Assembly: GCF_000004195.4 (NCBI RefSeq)
Contig: NC_030681.2
Span: 29,004,482-29,068,481, forward strand
Direction: 5' to 3'
Length of the DNA: 64,000 nt
Origin: Xenopus tropicalis
Lineage: Eukaryota > Chordata > Amphibia > Anura > Pipidae
Each line of letters starts with the position of its first letter. The stretch's first letter is position 1. A program made the translations under genes and the position numbers. Of the stretch, positions 43,357-54,799 are shown piece by piece. A model generated the notes under the pieces. It saw only the letters and a program-made list of their open reading frames with translations, made no database searches and was not told the origin of the DNA.

Positions 43357-44490
43357 TTAAAGGACATGTAAACCCTACATTTTTCTACCATGTATATAAG
43401 TTGGGTGCATGTCCCCCACCCAAACCACATTTGGATGAGCTCAGAAGAGGAGATTGGGAGAACAAATGTGTTTATCCAGCAGAGTGCACACCTATAGCAG
43501 AGTCTCTATGGAAACCTGTAATGCGATCTCCTAATTGGCTGCTAGATTGGAGGGCATGTTTAATAATCTGAGTTGAGAAAAACTGAGCATGCTCAGTAGC
43601 CAACAGCCAAAGGAAATTCCTAAGGGAGGGGGCTGAGCGGATTAGAGGAGGAAAAGGAATCTTAAAGGACAAGGAAAGTCAAATTCTATTAAGCACACTA
43701 TTAAATAGTACTACTATTGCTGTGTAAAAACGCTATATTCCTGGCTTGCCTAATGAAAGATTTACAGAGATACACATACTAGAACTTACATACTTGTTTC
43801 AGTGAACCACGCCGCCATCTTGTCCAGCATGTCTGTATGGGCACCCCCGCTCGTGTCCTGCTTGTGTCGTCACCTTGTCAGCACCAAAACCCCCCCTCGC
43901 ATCCTCTCATCGGCACCCCCGTTCCTGTCCTATCCAACTCGCCACTTGCCAGCACCCACCCCTCGCCACTTGTCAGCACTCCCCCCCCCCCAGCGCGCCC
44001 CGTTTGCTTTTCAGTGAACGGTGCCGCTCCCTCCCCCAGCACTTGCCTGTCGGTTGCGTCCACCATCCGCTCCGCTCCCGTCACCCCCTCGCTGCTTGTC
44101 CCTCCCCCCACCAGCACCTGCCGCTGCTGCATACACTGTTTGTAAGGGTGGCGGTTGCCATGGAAACCAGACGCTAGGGGGAGCGCTCCTGTTTGTGCGC
44201 ATGTGCTGCCTACAGTCCAAGTCCCCAAGTCTGTGCAGGAGCATTGCATTATGGGAATCCTCTTTACCCAGCTCAGCGTTTTTTCTCCGTGTTTGGCTTC
44301 AGATCTTCTGAACAGGTGAAATATGGGGAGACTTAAGGCACTATTGAGAGAACTGAAGGTATGCCTGCAGCTTGAGATTAACTCTTTATTAGCCTTTCCT
44401 TCTACTTTAAGTGATTAAGGGGAATGCTGCAGCCTTACTATTAACCTTTTAACAACCAGTGGCAGGAATTTAAAGATTTCAAAGGGGCTG
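43357..44490 (+). mobile_element. T2/Kolobok MITE (outer), interrupted
   Basis: It begins TTAA|AGGACATGTAAACCC at 43357. The body runs to 43661, is broken by the inner T2 element (43662-44410), and resumes at 44411 with GTGATTAAGGGGAATGCTGC. The uninterrupted relative at 55390-55704 reads straight through GGAATCCCAAGTGATTAAGG. The outer right terminus (GGGTTTACATGTCC in the relative) is lost. Confidence 0.82.
43662..44410. mobile_element. T2/Kolobok MITE (inner), nested at TTAA
   Basis: TTAA|AGGACAAGGAAAGTC at the left and GCCTTTCCTTCTAC|TTTAA at the right, with TTAA at 43662-43665 and 44407-44410. The middle (43800-44200) is GC-rich, with repeated CGCCACTTGYCAGCAC phrases and CpG. Its right third is the complement of 28697-28890. 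It has no coding potential; several proline-rich frames are composition artefacts. Confidence 0.85.
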
Positions 44491-45894
44491 TTCATTGATT
44501 TAATTTTTTATGTTGTCAGCAGTCAATATCATCCCATGTATTGTACTGTATACAGATAAAAGTTACAAGAAATGACTACCACTTAGATTTTCATAATAAT
44601 ATAAACAAAGGTACCTGAAACAGACAGACATAGACTAGATTATACCTTGTGTTTGCTTGGGACTTAGTGGGACTTTTGCAACCTATAGAAAAACATCATT
44701 GGATGTGCCCCCTTTCTTCTGTCCCATTCAGTAACACAGCCTAATAGGCTTGTGGCATAGTACTCTTCTCTCACACAGTCACACCACCTCCCTCATACTG
44801 TAGGTCCAGAATAAGGAGATAGTTCAAGTCATCAGAAATGTTAATGGGGGTCTTCAGCGGTGTCACAGGACTGCTGTTTCCAAAGCCATACACAGAACAA
44901 TATAAGTATATACCCTCAGCAAATGTTATATTTAGGTTGTAGATGCCTTTTGCCATACTTAATTTGCCTTCTTTGTATTGTGTTTTAACCCAAACTATTG
45001 TGGCGGAAATAACTAAAAAGAATGTCCTTAGAAGGTCTGCCAGCTGCCCGACACTGTGATTCACTTTGTTCAATTATGGAAGTAAATTGGAATCTGCACA
45101 GTGATTGACGGGCCCTAATCCCAAGAGGTCTGTAGACATTAAGGCATGATTTAATAAGATGTGATAAAAAGAATAGATATAGAAATGCAGCCACAATTAC
45201 CTTTTCTTTTAACTGATAATGTTGGCTATTTAGTGGAGAAGGATATCTATTTCCACTTTGTTATGCCGGTGTCTGTGTTTGATATGATGCTGCTGATCCT
45301 GCAGTGTGAATTGGATTAGATGGCTCTGGGTCATTTATGTCAAAAATGTAAATAATCTCAGAAGAATAAGAACCAGTGACAATATAAAATAACGGTGGGT
45401 GCGTGTGTCCTTGTACAACAGCACAACTAGGTTTAGAATACTAGAATGTTAAATGTTACATGCATATACAAATAGGACCCTGTAAAGACCTTATACATTT
45501 CCCTGTAGGGAAAAAAAAATTCTGGCTCCAAAAATAAGAGAATTTCTAAGCTGTAGTCTTTAGACTAGACCATATATCTTTAGCTAGGTGATAACTTGGG
45601 GTAAAGAACTATATTGTTTGGCTTACCATGTGTTTTGCATAGACTAACCTGGCTACCGAGGGGCACGGGTAAAGGCCAGTGCATCACAAAACCGGGTCCA
45701 AATATCGCTTCCAAAACAGTGGCTTAGAATTTTCCCCTTTACAGACACTGAAATGACTAATATGATAAAGACACTGATATACACAATTAGGTAAAAAATA
45801 TAGGTATCAAATATTGATATATTCACTCAGACACAACAGAATCCAAAGATAGATGTGTTCATAAATTATGGTAAAAACAAAATAGCATTGCAAA
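44491..45894. other. Unique stretch, 1.4 kb
   Basis: No repeat ends or coding domains are recognised. A 100-codon minus-strand frame (44771-45073) has no known domain. Confidence 0.4.
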
Positions 45895-46382
45895 TAGTGA
45901 TGAGCGAAATGTTTCACCAGGCATGGATTCGCGGCGAATTTCCGTGTTTCGCCATTGGCGGATTGTTTCGTGAAACGGATGAAAAACTTCTCCACAAAAA
46001 ATTTGCCACCCGTCCAAAAATCGTCACCCGCCATCAAAAGAATAGTCACGGGCGACAAAAGAATAGCCGTGTGAGACAAAAGGATAGCCGCGGGCGACAA
46101 AAGAATAGCCGTGTGAGACAAAAGGATAGCCGCGGGCGACAAAAGAATAGCCGCGGGCATCAAAAGAATAGCCGCGGTGACAAAAGAATAGCCACGGGCG
46201 ACAAAAGAATAGCCGTGTGAGACAAAAGAATAACCGCGGGCAACAAAAGAATAGCTGCGGGCGTCATTTTTTTGACGTGTGACATTTTCGCCATTTTTCG
46301 AATTTTCCGCCGTTTCCCGAATCTTTTGAAAGATTCGCGAATTTTTCGGCGAAGCGAAACGGGACAGATTCGCTCATCTCTA
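45895..46382. mobile_element. TAGTGATGAGCG MITE with internal minisatellite
   Basis: TAGTGATGAGCGAAATGTTT and ACAGATTCGCTCATCTCTA bound it. The duplication is ATTGCAAA (45887-45894) and ATTACAAA (46383-46390), one mismatch. The subterminal blocks (CAGGCATGGATTCGCGGCG; GCGAAGCGAAACGGGACAG) are well kept. The centre is a 21-bp tandem array. Confidence 0.9.
46031..46262 (+). repeat. 21-bp minisatellite inside the MITE
   Basis: About 11 units of GACAAAAGAATAGCCGCGGG (plus C), with GTGTGA and GCGGGC variants alternating in part as a 42-bp higher-order unit. Because 21 is a multiple of 3, both strands show 7-residue periodic frames (for example RQKNSRG and PAAILLS); these are not genes. Confidence 0.93.
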
Positions 46383-46390
46383 ATTACAAA

Positions 46391-47209
46391 TCATTTTGAA
46401 ATGTCCTTCTGTATTGAGAAACAAGTAACTGATATAGCACTAGCTGGCCCCATAGAAGTATTAAATCAGAATATTTCTGTATTAGCTAAATAAATAACAT
46501 TACCCTGAAAAAGTCATTGAATATGAGATGCTCAAGTCTGTATGGTTGTAAGTTGTGGCAGGGACTTCGTGCCTAGCAGGGGTTACTCAATTTAAACTGG
46601 ATTGTCAAACACAGTCTGCTTCTGAAGTGCGTCCTTTGTTTGTTTAGACCTTTCTATGAACAGTTTGAACTCTTGGTCAACATTTTTACAGACTGCAGAT
46701 AGGTGCATAGTTCATACTTAAAAACCACAGATGGATTCCTTCGGCAAACAGAGCCAAGGTGCTCATTTTTTTTTCTCTTGTGTTCAAGGAAATCAGGCAA
46801 TTAGTATATATTCCAGATTTTTAAAGAACGGGATGAGAGCGAGCAAATATTTGAAGTCAGAAGGAGAGTTTCATTAGTGTGAAATAATTCTTTGAAGAAT
46901 GCAGTAAGCTCCAAATCGTCTGTGTGCTCAGGGGCCACTGCCAAGTCTGCACATCTGTGAGCAAATAAATACCTATTACCAAGTGTTATAAAGAGCAGAT
47001 TACTGTTCAAGGACTACCAAAGCCTCAGTGCTGGAATTTACAAATCATTTCTATTTTTTCTTTAAGTTTACACATTAATGCTAAAAGACTAACAGCTCCG
47101 CCGATGACACCTCTAAGATGCAGTTGTTAAAGTGAGCGAGATAAAAATAACGAACATATGGAAGTGTCACAAACAGTACATTGACTTAATTAAATGTAAT
47201 GAAATATAA
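46391..47209. other. Unique stretch, candidate conserved island 46590-47140
   Basis: No repeat ends. 46590-47140 is complex and AT-rich with CpG-containing words (AAATCGTCTGTGTGCTCAGG, GCTCCGCCGATGACACC). It resembles conserved non-coding DNA; untested. Confidence 0.33.
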
Positions 47210-47452
47210 CAATCGGTCCCTTGGACCGATTCGGCAGCTAATCGGCCCGTGTATGGGCAGAACAGAGCTGCCTGGCCGACCGATATCTGGCCTGAAATTG
47301 GCTAGATCTCGATCGGCCAGGTTAGAAAATCCAGACGGATCGGGGACCGCATCGGCTCGTTGATGCGGTCCCCGAACTGACTGCCCCATAAGCTCAAATG
47401 TAATCCGATCGTTTGGCCCCAAGCGAGTGGATCTTATAGTGTATGGGCACCT
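47210..47452. mobile_element. TA-flanked MITE, AAGGTGGCCATACAC family, left end lost
   Basis: The right end GTGTATGGGCACCT is followed by TA (47453-47454). The interior has the family words ATCGGCCCGTGTATGG, CGATCGGCCAGGTTAGAA and GCATCGGCTCGTTGATGCGG (a palindrome half). The left terminus is missing. Confidence 0.75.
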
Positions 47453-47454
47453 TA

Positions 47455-48485
47455 ACTGTTGCAATTTTTGCTGGACAGTCTCAGTTTTAACATCTCAGCC
47501 CACAGTCCTGGATTCTTACTGAAAGTTCCTCATTTCCCTTTGATCTCCTGCGCTGAATGACAGAAATGATACAAATTTTCTCAAACGTAATTAAATAAGT
47601 AATCTGTTCAAACTTCACATAACATGCAAATGGGAGTGGTATTTAGGGGGTGTGGTTAAAAAATTGGTGTGCTCAGAAATTTTCGCTGTACTACATACGG
47701 CATATTTTTTTGTCCCTCTACATTTTTTTCAAATGTTGGGAGGTAAGCAGTGTAAAGCTATTCAGGCTGACTTTCTTTGTTGTGATCAAAATGCTTTATC
47801 AAAAAAGTCAGGTGCTGCAAAATGCTGCTTCATTGTCTCTGTTAGTGTCTATGATATGTTGTAGTATACAGTTTGTATTACCATTATTCAATTTAATGTA
47901 TGTTATTGCTCTCTAATAGAATGGGATAAAGAGCACCACCCTTGTATAAAATATTAAACAGTATTCTGAAGAGCCTACTTGTTTTACCCTATTATAGTGC
48001 AGATTGTAGAAATTATGGTATAAAAGGGTAAATTAAGGTGTTGGAAAAGGGAAAGGAAATCAGTTGCCTGTTGGTTTTGACTTGAATACTGCTTAATCCC
48101 AAGGTAATCATTCTCAATACAGACTATGTTAAAGCTGCTTTCCCTTACAGAGGAAATCGTGATCTTTAAGATGCTTTTAAGCTGTGGCGTTTGAAAGAGC
48201 ATATTTATGTTAGCAGTCAACTATAATGGAATTTATGATAGCTGAGCTGGATGGCAGTTATGTGATAACACTTATGACAAAAGAAGCAAAACAAACAGCA
48301 CCTGTACAATACTGTTTAGTTGGGCTTTTATTAAGGGTTTATATAGATGCAACACTAGAGGGGAAAGAGCTCATTTACCATGTGTAGTTGCAGTCGCACA
48401 AATTTTGCCGCAGTCAGATATGCTCTGTGTATTAAAGGTACTTGCATCTAAAGCGCTCCTTATACCTTCACATAGTTGTGTCGCT
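47455..48485. other. Unique stretch
   Basis: No gene or repeat is recognised. 47640-47900 supports two overlapping frames of 70-88 codons with no known domain. Confidence 0.4.
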
Positions 48486-48741
48486 CAGGGCCGGATTTGT
48501 AAGCCGTGTGCCCCGAGGCCACCCCCTGTCCGTCGCCCCCCCCCCTTCCCGCTCATGCACAAACTCGCAATCGTGCATGCGCGGGTCTTTACTATCGCAT
48601 ACAAGCAGTGGGGGAGAGGTCCCCATTGCTTCGTATGCGAGAAAAACTTTAATATTTTGGTGCGGCAGGGTGGCATGCCGCCCCCCAATTTGTGCTGCCC
48701 TAGGCCCAGGTCTTTGTGGCCTTTCCACAAATCTTGGCCTG
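48486..48741 (-). mobile_element. hAT MITE, CAGGGCCGGATTT family, inverted copy
   Basis: CAGGGCCGGATTTG and CACAAATCTTGGCCTG are the ends. The flanks GTGTCGCT (48478-48485) and GTGCCACT (48742-48749) agree at 6 of 8. It is the relative of 30804-31072 in the opposite orientation and is more worn. Overlapping frames of 105-143 codons on both strands are GC-rich artefacts. Confidence 0.82.
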
Positions 48742-48749
48742 GTGCCACT

Positions 48750-49224
48750 ACCTTTGTCTTGTCTCCTGTTGTGTATTGAGCACAAGTGCAGCTATTGATG
48801 CAGGGAAACCCTAGGGCTACTACTCTCTTTAATGTAACGGAGGCTTTAGAGTTCCCAGAGACCTGTATCACAGCGACTTGTGTCATTTTTATGGTTAGTG
48901 CCAAAAACAAAGACAACCAAACTGAAGAATTTCAGGGCAATGTTGTCCATTTCTTGCTAAAGTACATGCATGATAGGCACATTTAGACAGATAGGCTGTA
49001 ATTGCATCAGATACATCGCCACCTTGTGGCTGCAGTTACACTCGGATTTTGGGGAAAACATTGTATTCTGGGTAGAAAAAGGTGACAACTTAAGCCCTAA
49101 AGAGTTCTTCGGTGCATTGGTGTACTTTCAATGTAGTACTTAAAAGTCTTCAAATAATTAATTATAAAGGACATTACTTAAGGGTGAAAGTGAAAATTGG
49201 GAGAATTTTCATCAAAAATTTAAA
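48750..49224. other. Unique stretch
   Basis: Nothing coding is recognised; no repeat termini. Confidence 0.38.
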
Positions 49225-49570
49225 TTTCCCACAACGTCGCTAATTTACTAAAAGGAGAATATATGAGGTTTTGGAAAATTAGCTTTGCTTTGGTGAAAAT
49301 TCTCGTAAATTCACATCTTCTTCTGCAAATATTTTCCAGTTTACTAAGAACAAAAGAATTCATTTTTGCCCAGAGAAATTTCTCCAGGTTCAGGCTGGCA
49401 AACTTTTATTTATGGCAAAAATCCCCACTACGCTTATATATTGGGAAAATACACTGGCAGATGTTTATAGAGAATTTATGCCAGGAGCAGTTTTTAGTAG
49501 ATATGGGATGTGTGAACTTTAGTGAAGTTAAACAAGGAGAAAATTCACACTTTAGTAAATATGCCCCAAA
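49225..49570. mobile_element. Probable MITE, ACTTTAGTAAATATGCCCC end
   Basis: The right end CACTTTAGTAAATATGCCCC is a common Xenopus-type MITE end, and AATTTACTAAAAGGAGAA near 49248 resembles an inner complement. The true left end is not found. Confidence 0.45.
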
Positions 49571-49684
49571 TAGTGGGAATAACAAGAAAAGTCAGCTTAA
49601 ACATTGTATTCAAAATTTAGTTAATCTAAAAGGATAGGACTCATTTATGAACCTTGTCAAACATAATGTCATAACGTCACTTTA

Positions 49685-49982
49685 GGGGGGGCCATACATG
49701 GGATGATAAAAGCTGCCGACAGTTAATTGGCCCCTGTATGGGGCCCTCAGATGGGCCTACCTGTCCAATATCTAGCCGAAAATCAGTCCAGCCGGGGGGA
49801 GGAGCACATCAGCACATTGATGCAGTCCTCTTCTCGACTCTCTGTATCCCATCAATGTAATCTGATCTTTTGGCCCAAGGGTCAGTCCAATATCGCCCAC
49901 CTCAAGGTGGTTATATTGGGGAAAGATGTGCTTGTTTGGTGAGGTTGCCAAATGAGTGAATTTTTCAGTGTACGGCCACCTT
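49685..49982. mobile_element. TA-flanked MITE, AAGGTGGCCATACAC family
   Basis: GGGGGGGCCATACATGG and GTGTACGGCCACCTT are the ends, with TA at 49683-49684 and 49983-49984. The interior words (TAATTGGCCCCTGTATGG, ATCTAGCCGAAAATCAG) are shared with 21211-21529. Confidence 0.78.
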
Positions 49983-50289
49983 TACTTTGGTCGAGGGTAT
50001 TATGGTGGGAACTCATCGGCCGAGTGAAGCGCCTTATTGGTGAACACTGTACAGATGCAGGTAGATTGTCCAGTAGCTACGTTCCATGCAGTTTAAGTTT
50101 TATCTCTTTCTAACCAAAGACAGCCCACACTGGAGAGAACAGAACTACATGTGTATGGGCAGCCTCATTGGGCTTGCTTTCTTTTGTATACACAGAGTGG
50201 TTGTTTTTACTCCATATACAATTTATCACATAGTCGCTTATCAGGCTTTATTGGAGGCAACCCTATTGGGTTTATTTCATGTTTAAATG

Positions 50290-50402
50290 ATATCTTAGTA
50301 GACATAAAGTATGGAGATCTCTAAAAAGATTCTCTAAAAATCTCAGGAAAAACGATCCCTGGAAAACCCCAGGTCCTGATCATTCTGGATAACAGGTATA
50401 AA
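50290..50402. mobile_element. CAGGTATGGGATCC-family fragment
   Basis: GATCCCTGGAAAACCCCAGG followed by TCCTGATCATTCTGGATAAC is the inner right part of the family. The rest has been lost. Confidence 0.6.
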
Positions 50403-52379
50403 CTTAAATAACTTTTTAAAAAAGAAATTCCAACATTCCACAAAACTGATATTTATCAGAACACTATCTTGGTAACAGATTATAATAATCATATAAAAAT
50501 CAACATTTATTCTCCTTTTCTGTGTTATCATTTTTCTTTATAGTTGTCTCCATGTAATTCCTGGCTGCCCTTAGCCTCTTCACTTTCGCCTCTCAATCTT
50601 TATTTTGCAGTAGAAAATTATTGCATTTCCTTTTTAAATTCAGCAGTCTTTGTCATTTGCTTGATAGATATTCGCCGTGTTTCTTAATGTTTCATTTGTA
50701 CCAGCATGTACTTTCAGTAATATCGCACAATTTGATTTTCAGAAAATGCCTCTTTTGGCCTAGGAAGCGCTCATGTAGTTCCATTGCTGCGTAATTCTAT
50801 TTTCAACTCTGTTAAGTGAATTTGGATGTACTGATTTTTGTTTTGGTTAATTATAATGTTTGTGCACAATCAGCAGCCATTATGGTCTGAATCTAGCTAT
50901 GTTGGTGTATTAACAAGAAAAGTGCATTTGCAATTAATGGGCTAGTATTTCATATGCTATTATATTCATTAATTTTTTTGCTGAACTTTTATAGTTTGGT
51001 AAACTTGGACTTTTTGTTTGTTTTACTGACACTTCTTTAATACTTTATTGTCATACAAACTGGAAAGTATAGATGAAATGACATTTATACAGCTAGGAAT
51101 TATCATTAGCTGAATCATAAAGGAACTCCGCCTGTGCTCCCTGGAGCCTTTCCCCAAAGGCAAAATAGTCACCAAATCACCAGTTCTGTATACAAATAAT
51201 GTAAGATGCCATGAACAGAATTCAAGGAACCCATTTTCACATTTCAAAACAGTAAAAAAAAAAAGTAGAAACTTCACAAAAATAAAAATTATTTCAATTG
51301 AGAAGCCAGGTGCATCATTTACTACTGCGACTACCTTACTGCAGGGGCATAAACTCACCAATGTGCCTCCTCCAACCAACTCCAATGAATTCATTGCTGC
51401 TGAATGTGGGCTTCATGTAGAAAATGCAGGTCTTTGCACTTAATTTTGGAGCACAAAGACTCGGCTATTCTGCAAAGTGCAGGGCAGGCCACAAATGTGT
51501 AAAAACATGGCAGGCTGCACTTTATAAGTGAGCCTACAAGTGTTTTCCAGATGTTTTATGTTCAATGATTCCAGCAACTAAAACATGTCTGCTTGGGTCT
51601 TCTCCCTGGCGTATGTGTAATTTCTCAAGGCCTAGTATATGTTGAGCACCTTGTGCAAGGTGAATGTACTTATCAAGAATGCCCCTGGGCAGAAACTGGG
51701 AATGACAGAGCCATGACAGGGCTAGGAAGGAGGGAACTGGAAGAGAGTGTTAGGGATTAAGGGTGTTGTAGTTTCCTGAGTTGATGTGAGGATAGGAGGA
51801 GACACAAGGGGTTAAAAAAAAGCAAGGAAGTGAAGGGAAGTATTCTCTTTTACCTTGAACATCTCCCGCCTTCCCCAGAACAAGGGGGGTAGCAGAGTAA
51901 AGGGGTGGGGGGTGTATAAGAGTGGTGTTGCAGCGAGAGGAAAGCCTTGCCTAGAAAGGGCATCAGATGGGCCCCATGCTCTTGGGAAAAATTGTTTGCA
52001 GCCTTCAGTGGCTATCAGAAGTCGCAAAAGTTAACAGATATAATATAAATGTGATTATACATTGCCCTACACTTAACTGTTGTTGGTTTATTTTGGTTGT
52101 TATTTACGTGCCAAGCTGCTGCCTTTTCACCTAACATACCACCTGTGGTTTAGTTTGTTATTTTATGTAAGGGGAGGAGGAGCTTGGTGTTGTTGGGAGG
52201 AGCCCATCAGATTGACCCTGTCATGTAATTTAGTTCTTACTACTGCAGTAATTTATTGGGTGCCAAAGGTCCTTAATTAATTACCTTTGCAATCATTTCA
52301 TACCTACCTTTATCCACCGCTGCCAGTGCTCATTAATGGCAAACACTAATATGTGCATGTGGTGTCAGCCACTTTAAAC
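50403..52379. other. 2 kb of unique sequence
   Basis: 51036-51056 (TACTTTATTGTCATACAAAC) resembles the tail of the LINE at 241, but no LINE body follows. 50550-50990 is complex and AT-rich. A 123-codon minus-strand frame (51023-51394) is not recognised. Confidence 0.38.
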
Positions 52380-53740
52380 TTTTCTTTCAATTTAACATGG
52401 TGACTATTACTTGGAACATATATAATGACTGTTATCCCATGCCAGAGATCAGTTGGACATTACAAGGGATGCCTTTGTAAATTTTAGAGCAAAAGTTGCC
52501 ATTTCTATATTTCCTTTCTGTAAAAGGCACGTAATTAGGTTGCTACGTAGCAACATTCATATGAAACAACAGAGCAGGGGTTGGTGCTTTAATGCACTCT
52601 CTTTGTATTATTTGCTTTTGAAGTGACAGTAAGAAATAATTACTGGCTCTTCCGGGAAATAATATGTATGAGTTTTAGAATTTTCCATTAGTCGAAGGAA
52701 AATGATACTGTATTTAAGCAGCGGCCAGTCTGCAGACGTTTGTATTCGCGCTAACAGTTTCCTTAGTGAAACAACTCAAATGACAAGTGATAAATCATGG
52801 TCATATTTTTGTAAGGGAATGAAAACAGAGCAGAATAATATTTTCCACAGTTTCCCTTTGTCTCTGTCCCTTGCTCCCACCAATAAACGGGCCCATGTGT
52901 TTTGCCCCAAAAAAAAAAAAGTCACTCCGTGAAGGCTGGCACACATGAACATATCATGGCAAATGCACTAAATGTCCGGCCAATACTGAAACAATTTTGA
53001 TGCTGCGTGTAATAGTTTACCTATTGTTTATTCCCAAGACTTTTTATGGCTATTCAGTTGCTCAAGATGGCAGACGCAGACATTCTGTTCCTCTTCATCA
53101 GTTATCAAACCCATCTCTAGTAAAATGAACTCTGCGACATCCATGATGTGTTTCGGTGCCTCATACAATATCAAAACCAAGTTTGATCCATCTGTTCAGC
53201 AAAATCTGTATTATGAATAAATGAATACACCCCACTGCAATTCATTCTCATCCATACAGATGTTGCTTTCCTTTATGCGTATGATTTGCATTTGGCAATA
53301 TAGGGAATATGTTTGGTAAATGAAACCTACATGTTTATGATACATGTACTCCTGAATTGGTCCGTTTTTCTCTCTGACTCTCTGCAAGGCTGAATTCTAA
53401 TATCCCTCCTGTCAGAATGACTGGGAAAGTGGATTGAGACAGTGATAAAGCGAGGCGCATGTGTGATTCCTTGTCTAGACGTACATCGGCCATTATAAAA
53501 CAGAGAAAGCTCTGATGTTGGGCAGGTATCCGAATTTTCTGTACTCTGTTTTTTTTTTATATCAACTGAAAAAAGGTTAATTTGCCCTCCTTAGATTTGA
53601 TTTTTGGCCATAAACACAGAAAGCATGTTCAGCTGCATTTTTATGTTCTATTTCCAGGACAACGGGGCACAGGGGATTAATAAAGTACAGTACATTTATG
53701 TCTGTTTATATGTACTTATAGGTCTCTGTGGAGATGCCAT
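52380..53740. other. Longest repeat-free island, candidate conserved region
   Basis: Almost 1.4 kb without transposon ends. It contains TAAT/ATTA cores and CpG-bearing words in AT-rich DNA (CACGTAATTAGGTTGCTACG, GTTTGTATTCGCGCTAAC, GATAAAGCGAGGCGCATGTG, TCTAGACGTACATCGGCC). No coding domain is seen. An enhancer role is inference. Confidence 0.38.
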
Positions 53741-53974
53741 ATGAGGCTGCCAGGTGCTATTACTGACACTGTGCTTATTCATGCAATGTTGCCTGAATAC
53801 AGAAAGAGGACAGCATTCACAATATTTTGCCTTGTGCATTCAGGGTGCTAACATTATTTCTGGCTATGGCAGAAACAGCCATTTGCTGGTTATTACTAAT
53901 ATTCTCACCAACCACTTAATCATTTTTGTTACAGTTATCCCCAATTGTATAAAATAAGAACTTAACATGCTGGA

Positions 53975-54220
53975 TAGTGATTAGCGAATCTGTCCTGTTT
54001 CGTTTCGCTTCGCTTTGAAACAGCAAGAAATGGCAAATGGCAAACAATTTGCGAAACGCATTTGTCGCACAATTTTTTTGTTGCACGCGTCTTTTTTGTA
54101 ATGCGCAACAATTTTTCCCGATGCGAATTTTCACTGAAGTTTCGTGAAACAATTCGCCAATGGTGAAATGCGGAAATTCACTGCGAATCCATGCCTGGCG
54201 AAAAAATTCGCTCATCACTA
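53975..54220. mobile_element. TAGTGATGAGCG MITE
   Basis: TAGTGATTAGCGAATCTGTC and AAATTCGCTCATCACTA are the ends. The flanks ATGCTGGA and ATGCCGAA match at 6 of 8. The interior has GAATCCATGCCTGGCG. Confidence 0.82.
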
Positions 54221-54228
54221 ATGCCGAA

Positions 54229-54797
54229 CTATAGTAAAGTGTTAATACCCTTAAATACATGTATTTTAAAAATATCTCATTTGTGGTAAACAGTAGTTTT
54301 TGAAACTTGTTATCAATCATTTTCAGTAAGAACTGTGGTCACGAATAAATGGTACCCGTCTTCTAGTTGTAATTGGGGCAGTGCTTTATCCTTGACAACC
54401 TTAATAGCAGTAGTATGAAAAGAGGCTAGAAAAGCCATATTTTATCCTGTATACTGAACTTAATGAGCCAGCCTAAAAGTTCAGCATTTGTATAACCCTA
54501 ATGATCCAGGTCTGTTGTGCAAAGGAGCTCTTGGATTTTGTTAGGGGTGTCAGTGACCCTGCACATGCTCAGTGGGCAGCTGTTGAGAAGCTAAGCTTAG
54601 GAGTTAAAGCAAATCATCAAGCAGAAATAGTTATTCTAATTACGTTGGTCCCTAAGCTCAGGTAACTGATAGAAGCCCAGAGAATGTGCAATGAAAGAGC
54701 AGAAAGAAAGATGATGGAAAGCTATGGCACAGATCTTCACTACTAATGGGCTGTGGGTGACTTGGGCTGGTACAGACCCCCAAAATATAATTGAAGT
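54229..54797. other. Unique stretch
   Basis: No recognisable feature. Confidence 0.4.
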
Positions 54798-54799
54798 TA

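Noticed and set aside
43800..44330. Possible CpG-island promoter or first exon with proline-rich frames
   Set aside because: The stretch lies wholly inside a TTAA-flanked T2 MITE and part of it recurs inverted at 28697-28890, so it is repeat sequence.
45807..46220. Open frames of 118-121 codons with 7-residue repeats on both strands
   Set aside because: They follow from the 21-bp minisatellite, which has no stops in several frames; no start context or domain.
46031..46262. CRISPR-like array
   Set aside because: The repeats are directly tandem with no unique spacers, lie in a MITE, and the DNA is vertebrate.
48405..48916. Overlapping open frames of 105-143 codons on both strands
   Set aside because: They cover a GC-rich hAT MITE (48486-48741) and show no domain.
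53060..53160. ACTGATGAAGAGG on the minus strand as a hammerhead
   Set aside because: No GAAA box or pairing stems at the needed spacing.
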